Below, in pieces: positions 44,080 to 52,376 of a stretch of 64,000 nucleotides of DNA (positions are counted from its first letter, which is position 1; every line of letters begins with the position of its first letter). The position numbers and the translations under genes were made by a program. The notes under the pieces were generated by a model, which made no database searches, was not told where the DNA came from, and worked only from the letters and a program-made list of their open reading frames with translations. Source of the stretch: Parvularcula sp964556115. GTDB lineage: Bacteria > Pseudomonadota > Alphaproteobacteria > Caulobacterales > Parvularculaceae. The stretch is taken from positions 1-64,000 of the forward strand of contig CAZKVC010000008.1 in the NCBI GenBank assembly GCA_964556115.1. The letters are read 5' to 3'.

Positions 44080-47000
44080 ATGACAACCAACAAGGTTTGG
44101 AGCCGTTTGCTCCAGTCAACCGCGCTGGTCGGCGTTGCCGCTTTGGCGACCCCGGCGCACGCTCAGGACGAGCCGGACACCATCATCGTCACCGGTACGC
44201 TCATCAAACGTCAGGACATCGCTGCGCCTTCGCCCGTGACCTCGGTTTCGGCTGAAGAGCTGGCGGTCGTGAACACGGTCAACACGGAAGACTTCCTCAA
44301 CACCCTGCCGCAGGCCATTCCGGGTTTCGACGCAACGTCGAACAACCCCGGTGACGGCGTTGCCACCGCCAACCTTCGCGGTCTTGGTGCAGTCAGGACC
44401 CTGGTTCTCGTCGAAGGTCGCCGTATGGTGCCTTACGACTCTCAAGGTATCGTCGACCTCAACCAGATTCCGGCTGCCCTGGTCGCACGTACCGATGTTG
44501 TGACCGGTGGTGCTTCGGCACTCTACGGCTCTGACGCGGTTGCCGGTGTCATCAACTTCGACCTCCGCGACGAGTTCGAAGGTTTTGAAATCAACTCGTC
44601 CTACGAAGTTTCCGAAGAGGGCGATGGCGACATTTTCCAGGCTTCGGTCATCACCGGTGGTGACTTCGCCGACGGGCGCGGCAACGCAACCTTCTTCGCC
44701 GCCTACACGGACCGTCAGCCGGTCTTCCAAGGCGACCGCGAATTCTCGACCATCGCGAATGACGATGCCGATGTCGGCGATCCGTTCACGCCCTTTGGTT
44801 CCTCGGGCGTTCCGGGCACGCGCTTCTTCGACACCTACGTCAACCCGAATGCCGCGCCGGTCTTCGACGGTGCCGCGGTCGATGCAGACGGTGACTTCGC
44901 AGGCGGCAGCTGTTCGGGTGAAGGCGTTGGCGTCGTTGACCCCGATGGCTCGCTCAGCTTCCGTGACGTGGATCTCGACGGTGAGTTCGGCGCTGGCGAC
45001 ACCGCCGGTTTCGTTTCCGGCGATGAAGTGTGCGGCGGTGGCTTCACCTTCAACCAGGCTGGCAACCCGATCCCCTGGATCAACTCCGGTGCCAACACCA
45101 CGCGCTACAACTACGCCCCGGTGAACTACCTCCAGCTTCCGCAGGAACGCTACAACCTCGCCGCGTTCGCGACCTACGACATCGCCGACCACACCGAGCT
45201 GAAACTGCGCGGTATGTTCGCGAACAACGTCGTTGCGCAAGAACTCGCTCCGACGCCGCTGTTCGAAAGCTTCGACTTCAACATCGGCGATGATAGCGTC
45301 TTCAGCGACGAGGCCATTGCCGCGTTCACCAGCGCCATCAACCTCAACGTCGCCGGTCAGCAAGCGGCTATCACCCGCGCGCAACAGGACCTTGCCTTCG
45401 CTCAGGGTCTGACGGCAGCCGAGATCGATGCTCGGAACGCTGACGACAACGAAGACAACGACATCGACCTCGATGCTCTTGCTGCGGCACCGACCGATCT
45501 TCAGGACGGTCTGGACGACTTCCTTGCCTCGGTTGACACGGATGGTGACGGCAACTTCGACACCTATCGTGCTTATATCGGCCGGCGGATGCTCGAGACC
45601 GACCAACGGAACAGCACCCGTGACCAGGCTGCTGTCCAGTGGGTGGCCGAAACCAACACCGACCTCGGCAACGGCATGTTCTGGACGAATTACGCCCAGT
45701 ACTCGCGGACCTTCGGTTCGCTCGCTCAGACCGGCAACGTGTCGCGTTCGGCCTTCCAGGACGCTCTGGACAACGGCTGTAACCCCCTCGGTGAAGGCGC
45801 CATCACGCCGGATTGCGCAGCGCAGTTCCAGCGGACCGGCATCATCCAGAACGAGTTCGAGCAGACCGTTGCAGGCACCCAGCTTTCGGGTGACTTCTTC
45901 GGCCTGACCCTTCCGACCGCTTCGAACTCGATCGGCTTCGCTGCCGGCGTCGAGTATCGCGAAGAGCGTACCCGGTTCCAACCGGACAGCGTTCTTGGAC
46001 CGGACGTTGCTGGCTTCAACCAGTCGGCTCCGATCCGCGGTTCGTTCGACGTCATCGAAGGCTTCGCTGAATTCGCGGTCCCGCTGATCGAAGGCCGTCA
46101 GTTCTTTGACGAGCTTTCCTTTAACGGCGCGCTGCGTTTCTCGGATTACTCGACCGTTGGTACGCTGACCACCTATCAGGCTGGTGGTGCCTGGGCTCCG
46201 GCTCCGGGCTACACCTTCAAGGCCAGCTACAACCGTGCGGCTCGTGCGCCGAACCTGAACGAGCTCTTCGCTCCGGTGGTCAACGGCTTCCCGCAAGCAG
46301 ATGACCCCTGCGCCATTCAGAGTGCAGACGGTGAGGCGACTGGCAGCCGTTCGATCTGTACCGCTGAAGGTGTTCCGTCCGGCGCCTACGGCACCACGGC
46401 GCTTCAGCCGAACTCGCAGATCGAATCGCTCTTCGGCGGTAACGAGAACCTCGAGGAAGAGGTTGCCGATACCTTCACCGCCGGCGTCGTTCTGCAGCCT
46501 GACTGGCTCGATGGCCTGACCCTGACTGTCGATTATTACGACATTCAGATCGAAGACGTCATCAGCACGGTTCCGGTGCAGGAAGTTCTCGACGGCTGCT
46601 ATGTCGACGGCACGCAGAGCCTCTGTGATCTCGTCGACCGTTCGGGTTCGGGTACCATTCAGTTCATCACGCTGAACAATCAGAACCTGGCTGAGCTGAA
46701 GTATCGCGGTATCGACTTCGATGCCGACTACCAGTTCGACCCGGCCGTGTTCGGCTTCGACAACGTCGGTACCTTCAGCACCCGCTTCGTCGGTACCTAC
46801 CGTATCGAAGAAAGCTTCACCGCGTTCGACGGCCAGCCGGCTGTCGACTGCGCCGGTACCTATCGTGGCCGGTTCGGTGGCTGCTTCATCGATCAGCCGA
46901 AGCCCGAGTGGAAGCACACGATGTTCCTCACCCACAATATCGGTGAGCTGAGCACCACGCTGCGCTGGCGGTATATCGGTGAAGTCACTGCCGACGACTC

Positions 47001-47253
47001 GGTCGATCCGTCGGGCAACAACGACGACTTCCGCGATCTTCGTGCAACGACGATCGATGCCTACAACTACTTCGACCTGAGCTCGAACTATCAGCTCACC
47101 GAAAACCTGCGCTTCGCCGCCGGTATCAACAACCTGCTCGACAACGATGCCCCGATCCTTTCGGACAGCTTCGCAGAGCAGGCCAACACCTGGCCGGCGA
47201 CCTACGATCCGTTCGGTCGTAGCTTCTTCGTCAGCGCGACCCTCAGCTTCTAA
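44080..47253 (+). CDS. TonB-dependent outer-membrane receptor with Asp-rich inserts (1057 aa)
   Basis: Signal peptide MTTNKVWSRLLQSTALVGVA with AHAQ cleavage, then TonB box DTIIVTG, a plug (LRGLGAVRTLVLVEGRRMV, TGGASALYGSDAVAGVINF) and a barrel ending ATLSF with the terminal Phe. Two inserts are rich in Asp/Gly pairs resembling calcium loops, for example D486-TDGDGNFD494 and DLDGEFGAGD. ATG 44080 follows GGAG at proper distance; a TTG 12 bases earlier is less likely. In the 215-base gap upstream, TTGACAGTTTC and TTGACGGTTC form a direct repeat at 43930-43950 that could be promoter elements. A strong terminator follows. Confidence 0.94.
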   Translation: MTTNKVWSRLLQSTALVGVAALATPAHAQDEPDTIIVTGTLIKRQDIAAPSPVTSVSAEELAVVNTVNTEDFLNTLPQAIPGFDATSNNPGDGVATANLRGLGAVRTLVLVEGRRMVPYDSQGIVDLNQIPAALVARTDVVTGGASALYGSDAVAGVINFDLRDEFEGFEINSSYEVSEEGDGDIFQASVITGGDFADGRGNATFFAAYTDRQPVFQGDREFSTIANDDADVGDPFTPFGSSGVPGTRFFDTYVNPNAAPVFDGAAVDADGDFAGGSCSGEGVGVVDPDGSLSFRDVDLDGEFGAGDTAGFVSGDEVCGGGFTFNQAGNPIPWINSGANTTRYNYAPVNYLQLPQERYNLAAFATYDIADHTELKLRGMFANNVVAQELAPTPLFESFDFNIGDDSVFSDEAIAAFTSAINLNVAGQQAAITRAQQDLAFAQGLTAAEIDARNADDNEDNDIDLDALAAAPTDLQDGLDDFLASVDTDGDGNFDTYRAYIGRRMLETDQRNSTRDQAAVQWVAETNTDLGNGMFWTNYAQYSRTFGSLAQTGNVSRSAFQDALDNGCNPLGEGAITPDCAAQFQRTGIIQNEFEQTVAGTQLSGDFFGLTLPTASNSIGFAAGVEYREERTRFQPDSVLGPDVAGFNQSAPIRGSFDVIEGFAEFAVPLIEGRQFFDELSFNGALRFSDYSTVGTLTTYQAGGAWAPAPGYTFKASYNRAARAPNLNELFAPVVNGFPQADDPCAIQSADGEATGSRSICTAEGVPSGAYGTTALQPNSQIESLFGGNENLEEEVADTFTAGVVLQPDWLDGLTLTVDYYDIQIEDVISTVPVQEVLDGCYVDGTQSLCDLVDRSGSGTIQFITLNNQNLAELKYRGIDFDADYQFDPAVFGFDNVGTFSTRFVGTYRIEESFTAFDGQPAVDCAGTYRGRFGGCFIDQPKPEWKHTMFLTHNIGELSTTLRWRYIGEVTADDSVDPSGNNDDFRDLRATTIDAYNYFDLSSNYQLTENLRFAAGINNLLDNDAPILSDSFAEQANTWPATYDPFGRSFFVSATLSF

Positions 47254-47283
47254 GGGTCGTCACGACAGGTCTTCTGACCAAGG

Positions 47284-47316
47284 CGGCGCCTGCAGTGATG
47301 CAGGCGCCGTTTTTTA
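47284..47316 (+). terminator. Rho-independent terminator after second TonB receptor
   Basis: An 11-bp perfect stem CGGCGCCTGCA/TGCAGGCGCCG around GTGA, followed by TTTTTT. It ends the receptor transcript 30 bases after the stop. The T-run contains the TAA stop codon of the convergent sulfotransferase gene. Confidence 0.92.
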
Positions 47317-48768
47317 TGGGTGGGCGAGGGTCGCAAGAAGCGGGCCGAGATGCTTTTCGTAGTTCCTCCATCGGCCGGACGACGTTCCGTAGAGTGATTG
47401 CCTGACCTGCCAGACGCTTGCGGTCTGAACGGCGTTCTTGCGGCGGTGAAACGCCAGCATCTCCGAACGGAAAGGCAGGCCCGCCCATTCGCAGAGCGGC
47501 CGCAAGGTCTCTTCGGGGCGGCCTACGAGGTCCTCATAGACGAGGGAGCGGACCCGGGCACTCTCCTCAGTCTGCCAATAATCCGACAAGTTCCGAAGTG
47601 TGCTCAGATGGCGTCCGATCGTCTCGAGGCGGAGGGCATAGGCCATCTTCGGGCCGAGCGGTGTCTGGAACAGCGACAGGCCGCAATCGCGGGGATCACG
47701 TTCGGTGATGATGATCTTCGCTGCCGGGAAGAGCCGGAGGACCGCAGGCAGCAGCAGAATATTGTCGGGCTGCTTGTCGGTGAAGACAACCGCCTGCTTC
47801 CTGATCGGCTGGATGGCCTCAAGATAGGCGGCCGCTGCCGCAGCGAAGGCCTCGTCATTTCCTTCCGCGAAGGCATCGTCGATCTTCAGGCCTGCCTCAC
47901 GCATGACCTTCGGCAACAGGCGCAGCTCTCCGCCATTGCTGACGTCGGGGGAGCCGCCGAGGATCTGCTCGAGAAGGGTCGAGCCCGACCGATAGGCGCC
48001 GCAGATGAAAATCAGGCCTTCGCCCCGCCGCCGATCGGTCGCTTCATCGCGGGGGAGGGGGCGGCAGAGACCCTTCACCAGCCGGTCGAAACCCTCCGGC
48101 TGGTAGGGTCTGAAGCCGGAACCGAAGCTTGCCTCAAGGGCGCGATTGCCCTCCTCGAACCATCCGAAAGCCTCATCATAGCTTGCCGCGCGGTCGAGAT
48201 ATCTCCCGAGACCAAAAGCAAGGTCCGCCCTGTCGGCGGGATCGTCCGCTTTCTGAAGGGCTTGCCGAAGCTTCGCCGCCAGCTGCGAAGCGGCGTCCGC
48301 ATCACGCGCGAGACCGGCAAGGCGGGCGAGGGCAAGCGCATCCTCGGGACGAATGTCGAGGGCCTGCCCGTAGGCTACCTCCGCCGCATCCCTCGCTCCC
48401 GCGTCTTCATGCAGATTCCCGAGATTGATCAGTGCCGGAAGGAAGTCCGGCTTGCGCCGAAGAGCGTCACGATAGGCGCTTTCAGCACCCTCATGGTCCT
48501 GAAGGGGTCCGGCGCGCAGGTTCCCGAGCCGAAGAAGCACCTCTTCGGGCCGGTCGTGCCCAGCCTTGAGCGCCCGGTGATAAGCTTCGGCAGCATGCTG
48601 AGCGTTTCCGCCCCGCGCCTCAAGCCGTCCAAGACGTTCGAGATCTTCGCCGGACAAGCCGCCTGCCTCGTCGAGGCGACGAAGCGCAAGGAGGGCGCCG
48701 CCGAGATCACCCGCGGCAAGCGAAGCTGCGGCCTGCCTTCTCAGTCTGTCGCCAGCGGACCTGTCCAA
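47314..48768 (-). CDS. TPR-containing sulfotransferase family protein
   Basis: A 484-residue protein with an N-terminal TPR region (about 1-225; for example ALINLGNLHEDAGARDAAEV) and a C-terminal sulfotransferase domain. The PAPS 5'-phosphosulfate loop is FICGAYRSGSTLLEQILGG. The 3'-phosphate site appears around IIITERDPRDCGLSLF. Such TPR-sulfotransferases are frequent beside TonB receptors in marine alphaproteobacteria and sphingomonads. The sulfated acceptor is not known. It is convergent with the receptor gene, and the DsbA-like gene lies 11 bases upstream. Confidence 0.88.
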   Translation of the reverse strand: MDRSAGDRLRRQAAASLAAGDLGGALLALRRLDEAGGLSGEDLERLGRLEARGGNAQHAAEAYHRALKAGHDRPEEVLLRLGNLRAGPLQDHEGAESAYRDALRRKPDFLPALINLGNLHEDAGARDAAEVAYGQALDIRPEDALALARLAGLARDADAASQLAAKLRQALQKADDPADRADLAFGLGRYLDRAASYDEAFGWFEEGNRALEASFGSGFRPYQPEGFDRLVKGLCRPLPRDEATDRRRGEGLIFICGAYRSGSTLLEQILGGSPDVSNGGELRLLPKVMREAGLKIDDAFAEGNDEAFAAAAAAYLEAIQPIRKQAVVFTDKQPDNILLLPAVLRLFPAAKIIITERDPRDCGLSLFQTPLGPKMAYALRLETIGRHLSTLRNLSDYWQTEESARVRSLVYEDLVGRPEETLRPLCEWAGLPFRSEMLAFHRRKNAVQTASVWQVRQSLYGTSSGRWRNYEKHLGPLLATLAHP

Positions 48769-48779
48769 GACTTGCCGCG

Positions 48780-49553
48780 TCAGCCCTGCAGGCTGCTTAT
48801 CTCCGCTTCGAGGTCCTCGGTACGGTACCCCTCGAGAATGCGGAAGGTGCCAGTATCGGGATCGGCGATGACGAAAAAGGGTGTGCCGCCGATGCCGAGC
48901 TCGCGTGCCAGCGCGATGGATGCTTCGAGGTCTTCGGACAGCCTCTCTGCTTCATCCTTGCGGATGGTCAGGATACGGTCGGCATCGACCTTCGCGCGGC
49001 GCAGCGCCTTGCGAATCGTCTCGTCGTCCAGGACCCCGCCGCTTTCCATCAGCGCCTTGTGGACCTTGCGATAGCTGTCCGGGCCCTCGGTGCCCGCAGC
49101 CAGAGCGGTCAGGGCGGCGGTACGGCTTTCCTCGCGCAGGATCGGCAGTTCGTGGAAGACGACGCGCAGTTTCGGATTGTCCTCGATCCGGGTCAGGACA
49201 TCGTCCAGCGCCCGGCGGCAGAAGCCGCAGTGGTAATCGAAGAACTCCACGATGACCAGTTCGGCCTCTTCGAGGGAGGCACCGACCGCGTGACCGGCCT
49301 CGCCGCTCATCAGGGTGGGCAGCACCTGCCGTACCGCGTCTTCCGAAGCGGCGGCCGCATCGGCTTCCATCTTGTCGCGATAGGCTTCGATCGCTTCGAC
49401 GATGAGCTCCGGCCGGCGGATCAGCGCTTCGCGAAGCCGCCGGTCGAACTCCTCGTCGCTCATCGTTGTGTCCTGCGCCTCGGCCTCGGAAGGCGCAGAA
49501 GCGCCGCAAGCGGACAGGAGAAGCAGGGCTGGCAGAAGGGAACGCGTGACCAT
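48780..49553 (-). CDS. DsbA-family thiol:disulfide lipoprotein
   Basis: A 257-residue periplasmic thioredoxin-fold protein. The lipobox LLLLSAC puts the lipidated Cys at 16. A helical N-terminal region is followed by the redox motif C109-G-F-C112 (FFDYHCGFCRRAL) and the cis-Pro loop GIGGTPFF. The pattern matches the DsbA/Com1-like group common in alphaproteobacteria. It is followed closely by the TPR-sulfotransferase gene and preceded by the M48 protease gene (10-base gap), suggesting a shared transcript. Confidence 0.9.
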   Translation of the reverse strand: MVTRSLLPALLLLSACGASAPSEAEAQDTTMSDEEFDRRLREALIRRPELIVEAIEAYRDKMEADAAAASEDAVRQVLPTLMSGEAGHAVGASLEEAELVIVEFFDYHCGFCRRALDDVLTRIEDNPKLRVVFHELPILREESRTAALTALAAGTEGPDSYRKVHKALMESGGVLDDETIRKALRRAKVDADRILTIRKDEAERLSEDLEASIALARELGIGGTPFFVIADPDTGTFRILEGYRTEDLEAEISSLQG

Positions 49554-49563
49554 CGGAACCTCG

Positions 49564-50937
49564 TTAGCGGCGGATAGCGCCGCGTGGGGCGCGCTGGGCC
49601 TGTTCGGCCGTCGCCAGGATAATGTCCAGCGCCTGCTGATGTTCGGGCGTGCCTGCCGTCAGGCGTTCCTTCGCGAGGGTGGCGAAGCGGTGCGCGTTGA
49701 CGGCGTCGCCTGCATGGTAGTCCGACTCGGCCTGGGCCAGCAGCGCACGGTCTTCTTTCCCGCGGTGCGACAGGGCCTGGGCCAGGATCTGCCAGGCGAA
49801 GCTGTTGGTCCGTTCCTCACGCAAGGCAGCGTTCAAGACGCTGATCGCTTCCTCGACATTCTCGTCCCGGTCGGTCGCCACCAGTGCACGCGCGAGGTTG
49901 ACCTTGAGAAGCGGCTCGTCCGGCGCAAGCTCCACAGAGCGGCGGTGCGGGGCGATCGCCTCGGCCACCTTGCCGTGCTCGAACAGCATCTGGCCGTAGA
50001 GCTCGTGGTAATAGGGGTTGTCCGGCTCGCCATCGAGAAGCCGGGTGATCTCCCTGGTGGCCTTCTCCAGATCGGAGTCGCGGTAATAGGCGACCGCCCT
50101 CGCATAACGCGCAGGCTCTGACTGATCGGCGAGGGGGTAGAGGCGCATGGTGACGTGCGGCTCGTTGAGGAAGCCCGAGATCTTGGCTTGGATAAGATGC
50201 AGCTGCGCCATCTCTTCGGGGCTGTCCCGATCGTCCCAATAGGGCGAGCTTTCCGCCCGTTGACGCAGCTTTGCGACGCGCTGCACGGCAAGGGGGTGGG
50301 TCTGGAAATAGGGGTTGGGTTGGCTTGCCCGGATAAGCTGCTGGTTCTTCAGGACATCGAAGAAATCCAGGAGCCCGCGGGTCGAGCTGCCCACCTCGTC
50401 GAGATAGGTCACCGCGGCCTGGTCGGCGGCGCTTTCCTGACCCCGGCTGTAAGCGAGATAGTTGTTCTGGGCGATCGACTGGCCAAGACCGATGGCGCCG
50501 AACCCTGCCTCCGGCGGTGCGCCGGCGGCAATCAGGGCCGCGCCCAGCGCGAGAGAGAGAAGGGCCGGCCTCGACGCCTTCGCCATGGCATCGCGACCTC
50601 GGGCAGAGTGGCCACCGGCCAAGTGCCCCGCCTCGTGCGCGATCACGCCTTCGACTTCATTCGGGCTGTCGGCGAGGGTGATGAGCCCGGTGTGGATACC
50701 CATCTTGAGGCCGCTCGACGCACCAGCGAAGGCGTTGGGCGTCGGGTCGCCGATCAGCCAGATCTCGACCCCGCCCTTCGGCAGGCCCGCGGCGTCGAAA
50801 ATCGGCTCGGACATCTCATCGAGCCAGTTTTCGATCTCGGTGTCGCGCAGCATCATCTGCGCCGAAGCAGGCGCGACGCTCGCAACGGCCAACCCCAAGG
50901 CTGCGAAGCCCATGCTCAACCGGCGCCAAATTCCCAT
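49564..50937 (-). CDS. M48 family metalloprotease with TPR domain (BepA/YfgC-like)
   Basis: A secreted zinc protease, 457 aa. The signal peptide ends at ASAQ (about residue 27). Zinc ligands are H101 and H105 in the HEAGH motif, with E168 in GQESAADQAA as the third. The C-terminal half is TPR repeats (YYHELYGQMLFEHGKVAEAI). BepA-type proteins assist outer-membrane protein assembly and degrade stalled LptD. Pairing with a DsbA-like gene fits a periplasmic folding role. Confidence 0.92.
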   Translation of the reverse strand: MGIWRRLSMGFAALGLAVASVAPASAQMMLRDTEIENWLDEMSEPIFDAAGLPKGGVEIWLIGDPTPNAFAGASSGLKMGIHTGLITLADSPNEVEGVIAHEAGHLAGGHSARGRDAMAKASRPALLSLALGAALIAAGAPPEAGFGAIGLGQSIAQNNYLAYSRGQESAADQAAVTYLDEVGSSTRGLLDFFDVLKNQQLIRASQPNPYFQTHPLAVQRVAKLRQRAESSPYWDDRDSPEEMAQLHLIQAKISGFLNEPHVTMRLYPLADQSEPARYARAVAYYRDSDLEKATREITRLLDGEPDNPYYHELYGQMLFEHGKVAEAIAPHRRSVELAPDEPLLKVNLARALVATDRDENVEEAISVLNAALREERTNSFAWQILAQALSHRGKEDRALLAQAESDYHAGDAVNAHRFATLAKERLTAGTPEHQQALDIILATAEQAQRAPRGAIRR

Positions 50938-51028
50938 GCCTTGCCCTCATGCAACTCTTCGCAAGATGGGAAAGCCTAGCCTTTGTTCCATCCCCTGTCG
51001 CGCCTCTCAGGTGAAAAGCGTGACAGCC

Positions 51029-52312
51029 TCAATAGACAAGGCCGACAATCGCCCCGGATGTCATGGTCGCGAAAGTGCCCGTGACAAGCGCTTTGGGGGT
51101 CAGGGCGAGAATATCGTCTCGCCGCCCTGGCTCCAGTGAGGCGAAAGCGCCGATGACGATGCCGAGGCTGCCGACATTGGCAAAGCCGCAAAGCGCGTAG
51201 ACCATCATCAGGGTCGAGCGGTCCGACAGGGTGCCGTCTTCCATGCCAGCGAGCGCCGCATAGGCGAGGACTTCGTTGAGAGCGGTCTTGATGCCCATGA
51301 GCTGGGCTGCCTCCGCCGCCTCGCCGAACGGGATGCCGATCAGCCAGACGAGGGGAAAGAAGACGAAGCCCAGAATGCGCTCGAGGGTCAGGGGCGTGCC
51401 CGCCACCTCGGGCAGGTTGGCGAGGAGGATATTGATGAGGGCCGCCAGAGCCAGAAAAGCGAGAAGCGCAACGACGATATTGGCCCACAACCGCCCGCCT
51501 TCGCTGGCGCCCCTCGTAAAGGCGTCCATCGTCCCCCGATAGGCGAGCCCGGCTTCGGCCTCGTCCACCCGGGTCGGCTGCTCGTCGCGCCCCGGGGGGA
51601 CCAGGAGTTCCGAGTAGAGGAGCGCGGCTGGCACTGCGATGATCGAGGCGACGATGATGTGGCCCAGCATGGCCGGGCCCACCGGCTCGAGAATGATCGC
51701 GTAGAGCGCCATGACCGTACCCGCGACCGTGGCGTAACCGCAGGTGATGACCGCGAAGAGCTCCGAGCGGGAGAGGCTGGGAAGGAGCGGGCGGATCAGA
51801 AGCGGCGCTTCGGTCTGGCCCATCAGGACATTGGCCGCCGCGGAAAGGCTGACCGCGCCGCCGGTGCCCAGAAGCGCCGTGAGGCCGAAGGCGAAGGCGC
51901 GGATGATGATTTTCAGGATGCCCCAATACCAGAGGACCGCCGCCAGCGCCGAGACGAACACGATGAGGGGCAGGGCCTGGAAGGCGAAGATGAAGAACTC
52001 GCCGCCGCCATTCTCGGCCCCGGGAAAGGGCAGGGAGGAAGACCGCCCTGCATAACCGAACAGGAAGCTCGTCGCCTCTTCGGTCGCGTTGCGCAGCGCG
52101 AGGACCACCGCGTTCAACCCGGTCAGACTGTCTCTCGCCGCAGGGATGCGCAGGAAGACGAAGGCCATCGCGAACTGAAAGCCGAAGACCGCGAGAAAGC
52201 GGCGGACCGGCGGCAATTGCCGACGGTTCTCGGAGAGAAGCCAGGCGAGAAAGGTGAAGGCAAAAAGAGCCAGAAGACCTTGGTAGCGGCCCGGCGTGAT
52301 CAGTTCCGGCAC
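51029..52312 (-). CDS. Concentrative nucleoside transporter, NupC/CNT family
   Basis: An inner-membrane cation-coupled nucleoside importer of 427 aa. The CNT signatures are GTGGAVSLSAAANVLMGQTEAP and, later, YALCGFANVGSLGIVIGAF. About eight to ten hydrophobic segments fill the protein. It stands alone between the M48 gene and rne. Which nucleosides it takes up is not readable here. Confidence 0.93.
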   Translation of the reverse strand: MPELITPGRYQGLLALFAFTFLAWLLSENRRQLPPVRRFLAVFGFQFAMAFVFLRIPAARDSLTGLNAVVLALRNATEEATSFLFGYAGRSSSLPFPGAENGGGEFFIFAFQALPLIVFVSALAAVLWYWGILKIIIRAFAFGLTALLGTGGAVSLSAAANVLMGQTEAPLLIRPLLPSLSRSELFAVITCGYATVAGTVMALYAIILEPVGPAMLGHIIVASIIAVPAALLYSELLVPPGRDEQPTRVDEAEAGLAYRGTMDAFTRGASEGGRLWANIVVALLAFLALAALINILLANLPEVAGTPLTLERILGFVFFPLVWLIGIPFGEAAEAAQLMGIKTALNEVLAYAALAGMEDGTLSDRSTLMMVYALCGFANVGSLGIVIGAFASLEPGRRDDILALTPKALVTGTFATMTSGAIVGLVY

Positions 52313-52340
52313 GGTGCGCGACGCCTTTCTGAACGAGGAA

Positions 52341-52361
52341 GCGGGACCTCATCGGTCCCGC
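52341..52361 (-). terminator. Hairpin past rne, possible terminator
   Basis: GCGGGACC pairs perfectly with GGTCCCGC around TCATC. It lies 16 bases downstream of the rne stop. On the rne transcript the U-tract is weak (TTCCTCG), so termination strength is uncertain. Confidence 0.5.
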
Positions 52362-52376
52362 CCCTTCGTGATTATG

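Noticed and set aside
44116..46935. A 939-codon open frame antisense to the second TonB receptor
   Set aside because: It mirrors the receptor codons, has no start signal or family match, and high-GC genes often leave the opposite strand open.
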